Program-made: the position numbers and the translations under genes
Part shown: one piece after another, positions 35,457 through 46,404 of the stretch
Position numbering within the stretch: the stretch's first letter is position 1
How the letters are laid out: every line of letters begins with the position of its first letter
Assembly (NCBI GenBank): GCA_037043015.1
Contig: CM073321.1
Coordinates: 24,503,510-24,567,509 of the forward strand
Source of the DNA: Bryum argenteum
Lineage: Eukaryota; Streptophyta; Bryopsida; Bryales; Bryaceae
Direction of reading: 5' to 3'
DNA length: 64,000 bases
The notes under the pieces: generated by a model
What the model was told of the DNA's origin: nothing
Databases searched by the model: none
The model's input: the letters and a program-made list of their open reading frames with translations, nothing else

Positions 35457-37004
35457 TTATTTGCAATACATAGATCTTCGATCCTTGCATTTAAGAACCT
35501 CTCCTCTTCTCATGAGCACAAGTAGCTTTTTGACCAACTCCTCGGTTGTTTCATTGCGTTGTGAACTTTGACCCTCTTTCGCAATATCCACGGTTCCATC
35601 TATTCTATTGAGGACTAACTTTTCCTTGTTCCCCTTCAATCTTATTGATGCTAGGTTCACCCTTTCGATCTTAGCTCTCAAGGCATCGCATGCCGAAATG
35701 AGTTCCTTTAGCTCCTTCTCAAAATGACCTTGGTCCTTGGCTCCTTCAACCATAAAATCCTTCTCGCGACCCCAATCATTGACCACAAACCATTCGTCGA
35801 CGCGCTTGTATCTCCTATGCACATCCTCGAAATGTTTCATCTTCTTTATGAGCTCTTCCTCATAATCGACCTGATCCGATGCAACCAGAGCTGGGAGAAC
35901 ATTTGTTGCCTCCTCTTGGATCTTCATTTTTGCATCCTTGATTACCTCTATGTCATGTTGGAGTTCAATACACTTTGCCCGTTCGTATGACAAAGCATGA
36001 AACAAATATTCATAATCCTCATAAGCCTTGTTCAACAACTTCATCCACGAATCATCGTTTTCATTCGGGCGTTTTGCTTTGAAGACTACTTGAACTTCCT
36101 TCTCGACTCTACTTCTTCATTTCCTTCTCTTTTCGGTTTGTTCAATCGTTTCCATTGGATATTCTAGAGTCCCATCCTCTACGCTAACATTTGTTTGAGG
36201 AGAGGCGCTCATAGCGGGCCGAACTATAACTTCGGATGGACCCAAAGTACAAGCACCAAAAATTGCTTCAACCTCCATGTATTCAATGACATCCGCTTCT
36301 CCTTCTATTCGTAGGTCCTCGACGTGCTTCACAGGTGCATCAATCACATCCAAATCTTGCACGCTTGTTTCACCCACATGAAAGTGTTCAACGCCACCAA
36401 TAGAACCTTCTACAAGAGGAGTATGATGCTCCCTCTCGTTAACCTCTTCTTCATCAGAATTAGGATTTTCCCAAACATACACATCATCAGCATCCCCATC
36501 TTTTCGATGCCTTGTCGCCGTAAGTCCTTCTCGTGGGTTTTTTGTCAATGGAGCTCTTGGAATATCTTGCTTGGTTGGAAGGAAGAATTGAGGCGATTTT
36601 TTCATTGAGCTCCAATCCACCACTTTCTCCAATAATACCTCTGCATACACCATTTGAGCAATATGATACGAAACCTCGTTCTTGGTGACATTCTTGCCTT
36701 TATAAAGGAACCTCCACACGTCAATACATCGTTGTACAAATTCGTCATGCTTACAATAGTGCAGATTTGCAGCATTTAATTTCAAGTGCGTCTCATGTCG
36801 AAAGTGTGGAAACAACTTGCTGATGTGGCACCAGGCGATGTAATTCTTCACTGTTGTCTGACTCCACACACCCTCTTCGGTCTCCCACCCCGGAAAAGCG
36901 CGTTGAGTGGCATCTTGGAGAATACGGTGATTCCTCTTCTGTGTTTTTCCTCTCTTTTTGCGTCGCTCCCCAAGTACTATTTTACGTTCCGCAATTGTAG
37001 TCAT
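35457..37004 (-). pseudogene. P2: coiled-coil member of the P family, copy B
   Basis: A roughly 510-residue product. Start MTTIAERKIV at 37004. The core reads RAFPGWETEEGVW, YIAWCHISKLFPHFRHE, NLHYCKHDEFVQRCIDVWRFLYKG, VSYHIAQMVYAEVLLEKVVDW. An acidic linker follows, then from about 36110 a second half rich in Lys/Glu heptads (EDYEYLFHALSYERAK; EELIKKMKHFEDVHRRY) that should form a coiled coil. One extra base in an A-run near 36120 separates the halves; copy D reads through that point. A palindrome array lies upstream at 37195-37400. Function unknown. Confidence 0.7.
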
Positions 37005-37194
37005 TGTTACCTCCGATCACGGAAATGCCGCTATGATGTGATGTTAGATACAAAACACCAAAAATAGTGCAGTCCACGTTGGCCTCCAAACGAGCAAGCA
37101 AGTGGCAACTTTGAGTCGACACCAGACAATGCGCAACACCACGGCACGTGGACTGAAAAGTGACGACTACGGGCAATTACGATTGTATTTAACC

Positions 37195-37400
37195 ATTTGT
37201 GGCAGGGCGACCGGCGATGTCCCGGCGAGATCGTTACGACGACCGCCGGTCCAGTGTTTCTTGCAAGACTTGCTCCAGGGCGACCGCCGGTCCAGCTGCA
37301 GCAGACCTCCGGGGCGACCGCCGGTGCAGCTTCAGAAGAGTTTCGATCCAGCCTCAGCGGAGCGCTTCGGGGCGACCGGCACTCTGCAGGGGCGACTTCG
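37195..37400. repeat. GCGACCG palindrome array upstream of P2 (copy B)
   Basis: Units such as GGCGACCGCCGGTCCAGCTGC occur several times between the P2 start and a spacer. Mirror of 58935-59130. Confidence 0.8.
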
Positions 37401-38705
37401 CGAGAGCTCCCGCTCTTTTTCTTGGATCCTCTTTATGCAATATTCAAATTTTGAATTAACCGATTCAAGCATCTCCCCCATTCCCCCCTTCAATCCCCCT
37501 CATCCCCCCTCATCCCCCCTCATTCCCTCTCATTCCCACTCACTTCTTCCTATATCTCATTCCCAATTGAAAATGATTTTCATGGTCATGGGCATTTTGC
37601 CAAGAGCGGTGACCATGATACATGAAAAATGATTTTATGCTCATTGGATACTCTTGTGGTGTAATATGGATTTAGATCAATACAAGTTTAATCACAATTT
37701 ACAAAATTATAATTTTCAACATTCTTAGAATTCTCAACATAAAATACTCATCAAATATTGGTTCCAAAAGTACCCTCAGGAACGGGTTGATAAGAATGTC
37801 CGCAAATCATTAGTCTTCTTCACTTCAAATATTTACCTTTATATACTGGTCACTCATTTTTTCTCCAAACATATAATATATCATGATATATCACCTTTTA
37901 ATTTGGTAAGCAACTATTTCTCTCAGTGCTTTCTAGGGTATATGCACTAATTCCATTCACTTAATTGTATTTCAAGGCCTTATTATTTGACTTGCCAAAA
38001 TTTTCAAAATCCTCCCCCCTCTCAATTTAACCAATTTCATAATGTTATGAGCCCATAAACTCATTGCAAGGATAATCTATCAGTCGGATATTGTATACGG
38101 AGATCTTATATTAAATAAATTAAAGTCTCCACTTATATATAAAAAGAAACTAGAAATTGTTCTTGAATGTGATGTTAGAATATGAGGTGGAGTTTTGGTG
38201 CAAAAATGGTATCTTATCTAGATGCTAGAAATTGACTACCTTGGATTACATTCTTAGATTGTAGGTATTGAATCGTTAGATTCATTAAAGTGTTTTCATG
38301 CATTGAAGAGGCTGATGCTCTATAAATGAATTCACATTTTATCACTTATTATAAATGGTTAGGCACAATATGACTTCTTAAAATATACACCATACAAAAT
38401 AATATATACCATTCATGCCTACAAAGAGGACGAGGAACTCTCACCCCATCCTTCCTCCCATTCATTATTATCCATTTACACATCTCTTGTCCATTTCTTA
38501 GGAATTGAATGATCATAAAATGGGAATTATGGGACCTACGATCCGAAATTCCTACCCTATGCATACCTTCCTAATTTTTAAATTAATACATTATAAACTA
38601 AAGGGCTCTTTTATTCCTCCCCCATCCAATATTCATCCTCATCTCATGATTCTCATCCTCGTAGGAGCTGCTATGAAACCTGATGCACTCCCATTCAACA
38701 TAAAG
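37401..38705. other. AT-rich spacer between P2 and P3 (copy B)
   Basis: No gene. A C-rich tandem stretch around CCCCCCTCAT lies at about 37480-37550. The D counterpart is 57395-58676. Confidence 0.5.
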
Positions 38706-38709
38706 AGGT

Positions 38710-39090
38710 GAAATAGGGCAACCGCCGATTCAGCTCATGGGCAAACGTCCGTCGCTAGAGCGATCGGCGGTCCGGCTTTTGGGCGAATGTCGTCGGCCGC
38801 TACGGCGCGATCGTCGTCGGCTTTGGGCTTAACGTCGGTCGCTAGGGGCGACCGCCGTCCAAACATGGGCGAACGTCGGTCGGCCGGGGCGTCGGGCGGT
38901 CAGCCAATGAGCGAACGTCGGTCACAAGGCGACCGCCGGTATACCTTATGAGCGAACGCCGGTCGCTCATGGGCTTAACGTCGGTCGCCGGGCGATCGGG
39001 CAGATGATATCTGGCGATAAATTTGGACCCGTGAAGCGACCGACGGTGCACATTTTGTAGACCGCCGGTCGCCTTATCATCGCGCTTAAG
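38710..39090. repeat. GCGACCG palindrome array upstream of P3 (copy B)
   Basis: Units GGGCGAACGTCGGTCGC and GGCGACCGCCGTCC alternate, more diverged than in other arrays. Confidence 0.75.
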
Positions 39091-39215
39091 AACGCGACGA
39101 GCGATCCATTTTCACACTTTGCGAGTTCCTCCTTTTCGCGCATTGACTAGTATCGACTTGAGTTCTTCGCTTGCTTGCTCGTAGAGGACTTTGCGTTTTT
39201 CTACGAATTTTTCTT

Positions 39216-40392
39216 ATGGAGGCACTACCCGTTGTAGCGGCCACATCCATGGTGCGCCATGACCGAGGTCGGATTGCGAAGAAGCGCAGAGCTATCTTGA
39301 AGAATCCAAAGATAGTAGCGTTTAGAGGATGGGAGGAAGAGAGGGGGCCGTGGTCTTTTGCCATATGTGAGAAATATGTGGAGCCACATCAACAAGCTCT
39401 TTCCTCTACATTGGCACAATATTCATCGGCACAAGAATGAAGCTAACCTCCGAGAGTGCCATCATTACGATTTCAAAGCGAGATGCATCTATGCTTGGCA
39501 TATGATATACGGTAACAACCATATTTTTAAATATGAGGTTCCCTACTTTTAGGCAAAAATGGCATATGCGGAAATGATTCTCAGGAAGGAGGTGGATTGG
39601 TGGACGCATCCACGTTTGCCTATACAAGAGAAGACCGAACCAATAGAGGTTGGAGAGACATCAAAGACTATTGAAGTAGATGGAACTGGAACTATACCTA
39701 TGAGTCCTAAGGCCAACGCGGAATTTTACACAGCAGGGTCTTCTTCCGAATCCTCGGAGGATGAACACACACACGAATACGAGCTCTGTGAACCAACTCG
39801 TCCTCCAATAAATTGGACTGAAGGAATTTCCTTTGAGGCAAATCCACTTCGAAAAGTGGGTGGAAGATTATCCAAAGTCATGGATACTTTTATCATTTTG
39901 CACAATTTCAGTATAGGAAAATGCGTGGAGTTAGTAGTGCAGAATATAAAGGAATTGGAAGCCCTCAAAGAAAGAATTCTTTCTGCACCATACGATGTAC
40001 AAGAAGACTGTCGGGAGCTTTCGGAAAAAGCTCTAGACAGCATAGCTGACATGGAGACCATGCTTGTGCTACGAAAAGAGGCTCGTGAGAAGTTTTTGGA
40101 GAAGAAAAATTCAAACAGCCTTTCCATAGAAGACTACGTAGAGTTCTGGACAGCGAAAAATATTTACCTGGAAGGGGTCCTAGCTGAGAAGAGGGATCGG
40201 TTGACGGATATTGAAGAATCTATTGCTCTAGAGGTAGATAAAGAGATGCTACGCATTCGTGATTTGGCATTTGCGGGTAAGTATGGCAAGACTCCAGAGG
40301 AAGTTGACAAATTAAAGAGGCTGGTGAAATGGAGTGAAGACCAGAATGTAAAACTCGCAAAGCAACTACGTGTAGCTGAGGAGAATGCTTGA
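39216..40392 (+). pseudogene. P3: coiled-coil member of the P family, copy B
   Basis: About 390 residues if unbroken. Starts MEALPVVAATSM at 39216. The core has KIVAFRGWEEE, a degraded YVEWCHINKLFPLH region, NEANLRECHHYDF, CIYAWHMIYG and MAYAEMILRKEVDW. The second half is strongly helical: LVVQNIKELEALKERIL, MLRIRDLAFAGKYGKTPEEVDKLKRLV and following heptads. Lesions are a small frame-changing deletion near 39380 and a stop near 39550. It is the only P gene of B on the plus strand. Copy D has the same gene at 55691-56931. Confidence 0.7.
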
Positions 40393-41000
40393 TTCGAGGA
40401 CGCATGGGCAGAGTGGGCTCATCGTAACGCAAAAGTTGACCAAAAGATAACGCAAAAGTTGACCAAAAGATAATGCAAAAGTTGACATCAACATAAACGC
40501 AATCGACGTTGATTTGGAACCGCAACGATCACTTTTTTCAAAGGGCAAGGAAAAAGTTGAAGATTCTTAACGTAGAGGCGATGGACTTACACCCCCAACA
40601 TTCACCAAACGATATTTGATTTACGTTAATTAGGTGTAGGGAAAGTGTACGTAATTTCTTCTATGTACTTTTTTGCATACACTTTATATATGGAAGTTTG
40701 TTTTTACCTTTCATCATGCGTAAATACGTGTTTGTGCATTGGTACAAGGGGTTGGGTGGGTTATTTGGACTATGAAGATGTAAGATACAATAAAAGCTGA
40801 CAAAGTACAATCGATAGACCACAAGCAAAGGAGTGAACCAAATACATACCATTGATTTAATCGATGCAAAAAGTAGTACAATAGGAAATGAGATACATTG
40901 TTGCAAAAAGCTGCCACTCGATAATACTATAATAAAATATAGTCCTATATAGCTAAAACCATACGCTATGCTGGAGTGTATGGATTCACAATATCGTAAT
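40393..41000. other. Spacer between convergent P3 and P4 (copy B)
   Basis: No gene. Near 40430-40480 a ~22-base unit around GCAAAAGTTGACCAAAAGAT is repeated in tandem. This is the shared 3' region of two convergent genes. Confidence 0.55.
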
Positions 41001-41002
41001 TA

Positions 41003-43326
41003 TCATTCACTAGGCTGAGGGTTGGAGCATTCTCCAACAAGAAGTTTACGCTTTGCCCGAGTTCGATTGAATGGACCATCTGCATTTAAGATCAGATCTA
41101 AGACTCTAGAGTCTTTCAAGTCCTGCAAAGTCCTTCTTGTGAGGGGACTATGTACATCCAGTAAATAGTCTAGAGCTTGTGACTGGTATCGTGGCCCCCA
41201 AGTAGACTCACCATACTGACACTCTTCCAAATCTTCCATGGAGGCATGACCTTCACCGTCGGTTACTCTCTTCCAATATTGATTCCATCAATGTCCTATT
41301 AGGTGGGGCTCCCACTTGAATGTATTAGAGCTCACATCAAAATAGCCTCCAAAGCATTGGAATAAGAACATCCGATTACCCTCATGCTGTGGACCTTGTC
41401 CGGCAAGTATTGGCGCAACTCTTAGAATCTTGTTTGGATCAGTCTCCCAATTCAATTGGGAGCTAGGAGTACTCTTCTCGAGATCATGTTCACCTCTACG
41501 CCAACTCCAAATAAGGTCTTTACCCCAGAATCGAACCTCGTCAGTAGTCTCAGCATTGTGTTCCCAAGAAGGCGGCATATAAGTTCTTAGATTGAACATA
41601 TCGTAAAACCGCTCGTGAAAAGGCGCTTTGCATATAGCACAACGACTTTGAGTCAAACAATGAACTAAGAGACACTGCGGATGATACATAGGGACACAAG
41701 AGCCTAAAGCCCATCCACCCTCAGGTCCAAATTGATTTAGGCATATGGGACATGTAGAGTGATCCAATACAAACTGCGGAGGGTTGGGCCACAATAATGT
41801 CCTGGATGCTGTGCCGACATGTGGTGTCTGAAATTCCACCCGGCCTTGCTCCAATCTACAACCTCTGTAGAAGTGTCATCTTGCATCTTGATGTCCATCA
41901 TAGGAAGATTATCAAACAATGTATCCACACTCGGCCACGAGGTCATACGGAACGTTCGTCGACCAGCTCCACTAGTAAGATTCTTATCGATCTTCTCAAG
42001 CTCCGCTGCAACTTGTCTCCATCTATCCACCGAAAGTATACATGCCACCTTCCAATGGTAGTAAGTGGCTGACAACTGCTCCAAACGAGCTTGCAGTTGT
42101 TGCTTTTCTTTTAGTAAGGAGTTGTATCCATCAGACGACATCAAAGGGGGATTACAAATAGGGGGGAACAGCGGTAAAGATAAAGAATCTTGAGAATCAC
42201 ATCGTACATCTTCTTCTTGTTCGAGGCCCGACATATTAACAACACATGGCTGAGCTTTCACAGGACGGCGCAATATAGGGCGTTGTGGTGACATTTCTCC
42301 AAATGCCAAGTCCTCTATAAGGTTGAAGACAACTCTATCAACATCCGCCATGTCTGATTTCTCTACATCTCCACGAATGTTACGTGCGTGAGATAGTTCT
42401 TGCATCTTCTCGCGCATGCGTGCATATTCCACAGAAAGCTGCTCCCCTTCTTTCACCTTCTCCTCATACATTGCTCGTGTTTTTTCGAGATCCGCTTGCA
42501 ATCTTGCTATGACGTCGTCTTTACTCTTCAGAAGAGCTTTGAGATCGGAAGATGTGTCAAGTTCTTCCAATGGTAAGATGCAAGTACCATGGGGCTCTAC
42601 TACGGTTGGATGATTACTTGCTATTGGAGGGCGAGAGCCACCTATTTCAGGAACGCGGCCAGGTAAATTACGACGATGATCCACATCAATCACAACGCTG
42701 GAGGGAGGAAGAGGTTGTTGTACTTGACGCACCGCCTCACGAGGCCGCGAACCATCTGAGTCATTGTCCTCTTCCGATATAGCACTATGATATGAAGCCT
42801 CTTCCATAGCCTTGGTAATAGACCTCGTCACTCCCATGCCACCATTAGGAGCGTCAAGGAATCTTAGAATGCCTGTCGGAATGTCACTCGTTGAAGGTTG
42901 TGTTACATGCTTCCCCTCTTTGACAGTTGTCCAATCCACTCGTTTACCAAGAGCAACCTCGGCGTATACTCCACGAGCAAGAAACAATGGAACCTCGTTG
43001 CGCTCCACACATGGTATGCCATACAGGACTTGGCAAACCTCAATGCATCGTTGTTTGAAGTTTGGGCATTCGCAAAACTTAGGATTTGCCTTATTGGTGC
43101 GCCGATGAAAATGGTGACGAGACAGAGGGAATTTCTTGTCAATGTGACACCATTTAATGAACGATTCGCAAGTGGCCATCGTCCACATATCTGGTTCATC
43201 TTCCCAACCTCTGAAGGCAAGCTTATTTGGATTTTGAAGCACGTGTAATCTTTTCCGTTGTGGAGCGCCCTTCCTCTTCCTCTTCTTGTCATTCTCTTCC
43301 TTCCTAAGTTGCCCGAGAGTAGCCAT
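41003..43326 (-). pseudogene. P4: RING and coiled-coil member of the P family, copy B
   Basis: About 770 residues if unbroken, start MATLGQLRKEEND at 43326. P core: NKLAFRGWEDE, FIKWCHIDKKFPLSRHHFHRR, CIEVCQVLYG, ARGVYAEVALGKRVDW. Then an acidic linker, a coiled coil (LKALLKSKDDVIARLQADLEK), a second helical region, and a RING finger: CPIC, 14 residues, C, YH, C, C, CAIC, a complete set of eight likely zinc ligands at about 41615-41760. The C-terminus includes YQSQALDYLLDVHSP. RING proteins usually act as ubiquitin E3 ligases. Lesions are a 10-bp deletion relative to D near 41812 and a stop near 41285. It diverges from K across a shared array. Confidence 0.75.
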
Positions 43327-43459
43327 GGATGAAATAGCCAAAAATGGCAAATAGTTATTACCTACCCCGCCTGAGCATGCAGCCAATTTAATGGATGTAT
43401 GACAACGCGCTAGGCCAATAAATCCAAATAACAAGTTAAGGTACGATGGGGGAATATAT

Positions 43460-43795
43460 ACGCCGGGGCGACCAGAAATTCAAGGCGACCGGCGGTCCAG
43501 ATAGAGGTATGGCGTTGCGTGGCGACCGCCGTTCCAGTGAGAGCGCGACCGCCGGTGCAGCTAATCGCGACAGCGGGAGGCAGGGCGACCGATGATGCAG
43601 TTGTTCGCGACATCGGGACGTAGAGCGACCGCCGGTGCAGCTGTTCGCGACAGCGGGACGCAGGGCGACCTCCGGTCGAGCTGTCGCGACTGTGGGACGT
43701 AGGGCGACCGCCGGTGCAGCTGTCGCGATAGGGGGACCTGGGGCGACCGCCGGTGGGCGACTGTAGGGCGACTGCCGGTCTCCAGGGATATATAA
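43460..43795. promoter_or_regulatory. Bidirectional promoter region with GCGACCG array, P4 / K (copy B)
   Basis: Seven or so ~50-base units of GCGACCGCCGGTGCAGCTG followed by TCGCGACAGCGGGACG-like sequence. TATA-like sequences face both ways: GATATATAAACC near 43787 for K (plus) and GGCGTATATATTCC on the minus strand near 43453 for P4. Confidence 0.75.
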
Positions 43796-43974
43796 ACCCC
43801 AACGCGCGGGTTTGATATTACTTTTCCCCAAACCGCTACCGAATTCTCCTCCGCCCTGTGTCCTTGCTCGTCTTAATGATGCGCACTGCCGGGTCGTCTG
43901 AGGAGTTTTTGGGGTTTGGTGCACATTGATAGCAAGGGGGAGATTTTTTGCCGGTTTTTTCAAGAAATTCAGCG

Positions 43975-45524
43975 ATGAGTAAATCCAAAAAGCACGGGAA
44001 GGGACAACGAGCATGGGATCTGGATGCCCCCGAAACATTTGCACCAGACCTTGGTATGCAACAACCTAGTGGAAGTGGAGGCCATAAGAGGAAGAGGAGA
44101 CACCCAAAAGAAGAAAGACCCGGATTCCAACATCGATTATACTAGGTTTTGCGGAAAAAGCATGCATGGATTGGTATGAGGAAACGGAGGCTCAATTCCT
44201 AGAGCACAACTACCTCAGGAATGTTAGCACGGGCAAAGAGAGATCAAGAAGAAATTGGCGGCGGTAATTTTGAAGGCCATGGAGGAAACGGATAAATACC
44301 AAGATGTGGATTATCATTCGCAGATGCGAGTTGTGGATGGATGTCTGGTTGAACAATGCATCTTCAATGTAAAGGAGTTGTGGAAGAAGCGATTTGGAAC
44401 GAGGCGTCTAACACAAGAAGAGGACCAGTTTAAACGCAAGATGGATTGGTGGCAACACACAATCCAAAAGCTTAGCAAGAATAAAACCCAAGGGAAGTCA
44501 TGGGAAAAAACCGCTTTGCGCGCCACATTTGAACGAGACACAGGGTCGGGGGTGGTGTGGATTCCTCAAGATGCTACGATAGAAGCTCTATTAGGCCGCA
44601 ATATGGAGGGAGGCCATGGATTTGGTGCGGAAGGTGAAGATACTTGGAGTAGACCACGTTCCAGAAAATGTCGAGTTTGCAGCAAAGCTTTCCAAGAATA
44701 TGAATATTCAGAAGAGGAGGATAGAGACTGCAGCAGAAGCCCTTGTATGTCTTTTGAATCATCCAGGAATTATCAAGTTTTGGGCTTTGCATACAAGGAC
44801 ATTCGAAGCTTACTCATATTGGTGGAATGGGGGATTACTACACGAGATGTTGAAGTTGGATGAGAAGGTCGGGGACAAACATCTTCACTGGTCGAAAGTG
44901 AAGGAAGTTCCGAGTCTCACTCCAGAGGAGGCTTTCAGAATTAGCCTTTTCCGTCAGCACATGATGAAGTTAGCTTGGGGTTTAGTGTACATCATGAATC
45001 TCGTGCATAAGACAGGAGTTCTTCACAACGACCTATCCCCCTCGAACATACTATTGCATTTCCCAACTTTCGGAGGAACCAAGATTTGTATTGGAGTGTG
45101 TGACTGGGGGATGGCATCTCGTATAGTAGAACAACAGCCTTCACGTGACGGATACCAGACGACGCCAAAAAAACAAGAAGATATGACACGTCGATGGTGG
45201 GTGGCGCCCGAGTTGTTCTATACTTATGGACCTGAAGGTTTTGATACAAATTTGAACGTCCAGGAACTTCGACATCCAACCACGGTAGTATCAGATTCGT
45301 ATGCGGTTTGCAAGCTCATCCAGCTAATTGGTGTGCATAACGAATTCGACGAAGAATTATTACCGAATTCGACGGTGCGAGATTCATTCCTAACGAAAGT
45401 GTTATCACTGACCAGACATGAATCGGAGAAGAGAATGACCTGTGGGGAGGTGGTGAACCGCTTGATGGCGAAACCATATCATACGCTTCCACCGGAGTCT
45501 GTATTTAGTGAGGACAGTTATTAG
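43975..45524 (+). pseudogene. K: protein kinase-like cargo gene, copy B
   Basis: Starts MSKSKKHGKGQRAWDLDAPE at 43975. The N-terminal ~100 codons carry at least two frame changes between 44130 and 44260; from about 44255 it reads VKELWKKRFG onward, with another shift near 44640. Kinase features: EFAAKLSKNM (VAIK-like Lys), LNHPGIIKFWALH, HNDLSPSNILLHF (catalytic Asp and metal-binding Asn present), CDWGMA (DFG equivalent), RWWVAPELF (APE), then a C-lobe ending near 45524. HND for HRD and DWG for DFG make it an unusual kinase, though the key acidic residues stay. A role in phosphorylating transposase or P proteins would be speculation. Confidence 0.78.
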
Positions 45525-45925
45525 TTTATGATATGAGTATATCTTCTTGCAATTCATAGACTCCTATGGATGACCATCTCACGTCATTGAGTGCTCATTT
45601 AGCCATGTAATTCACAAATTATACTTGCAATATATACAATCTACTTTTTGACATATTGTTCCAAATCTAATAGATTTTTGCAACTCTTATAATTATGTTC
45701 CCTTTTTACACTAGTCACATATGTATGTCACCACATTTTTTGTTACATGAGTTTCAAACCTCATGGTTGATGTTAGCCTTTTCTTCAGGGGTTTGTGGAT
45801 TGTTGTAATTTGTTTCATCTTGAATTCTTAATGCTTCATCTACGTTTAAAAACGTGAACGGAAGAATTTTGGATAATGTTAGATAAAAAAATTGACTTAT
45901 TCTACTCGGGGGAAGCCTCCAATGC
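45525..45925. other. 3' flank of K (copy B)
   Basis: AT-rich, no gene; matched by 18816-19222 in copy D. Confidence 0.5.
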
Positions 45926-45929
45926 AAGG

Positions 45930-46220
45930 CCAGCCTAGGCGACCACCGGTCCAGGGGCCAGAATAGGCGACCGCCGGTCCAGCGAGACCGCCGGTCCAGC
46001 GAGACCGCCGGTCGCCCTGGGCGATCGTCGGTCGCTCATGGGCGATCGTCGGTCGACCCTGGGCGATCGTCGGTCGACCTGGGCAATCGTCGGTCGACCA
46101 GGGCGATCGTCGGTCGCTAAGGCGACCGTCGGTCCAGAGAAGGCGACCGCCGGTCCGGCCAAGGCAACTGCCGGTCTAGATGAGGCGACCGCCGGTCCAG
46201 TCCTACGTGGCGCGGTCGCG
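45930..46220. repeat. Subterminal GCGACCG palindrome array (copy B, kinase end)
   Basis: Very regular ~25-base units: GGGCGATCGTCGGTCGAC type in the middle and GAGGCGACCGCCGGTCCAG at both sides. Confidence 0.85.
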
Positions 46221-46309
46221 AACCGTATTACTGAGCTGTAGAGGCCACGTGGCAGCCACGTAGGATGCAACGTGGACAGGGTAAATCCAGCGTAAAAAAA
46301 AGATTCTGT

Positions 46310-46396
46310 AGATTCTATTAGACATTCTGAGGCTCAATGTCTGTCTGACATGTCGTGTCTGTCTGACGTCCGTCTGTGTCTAATAAGACAACCCTG
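46310..46396 (-). repeat. Right terminal and subterminal repeat of copy B
   Basis: Read inward from 46396 it begins CAGGGTTGTCTTATTAGACA, then GACGTCAGACAGACACGACATGT-type motifs. It shares 22 exact bases with the left end, and the AGACAGAC motif beyond that. Confidence 0.92.
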
Positions 46397-46404
46397 CTTG
46401 TGCT
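46397..46404. other. Target site duplication of copy B, right
   Basis: CTTGTGCT, identical to 27006-27013. Confidence 0.95.

Larger units (their letters stand above)
27014..46396 (-). mobile_element. Giant hAT element, copy B: complete, 19,383 bp, six genes
   Basis: Both ends begin CAGGGTTGTCTTATTAGACA when read inward, with 22 identical bases, and are flanked by the 8-bp duplication CTTGTGCT. The sequence beyond the two ends joins into a contiguous repeat module that has an unoccupied paralogue at 26160-26290. Inside are transposase, P1, P2, P3, P4 and K with a palindrome array at each promoter and each end. Typical hAT elements are a few kilobases with one gene; this is several times larger. 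The transposase is broken by a solo LTR, and P2, P3, P4 and K carry lesions, so the copy is probably immobile now. Confidence 0.92.

Noticed and set aside
37102-37632. Apparent 176-residue protein upstream of P2
   Set aside because: Overlaps the palindrome array and a C-rich tandem repeat; its counterpart in D is not conserved as protein.
27014-46396. A Polinton or other virus-like giant element
   Set aside because: No capsid, polymerase B, packaging ATPase or protease-like gene is seen; the ends, duplication length and transposase are hAT.
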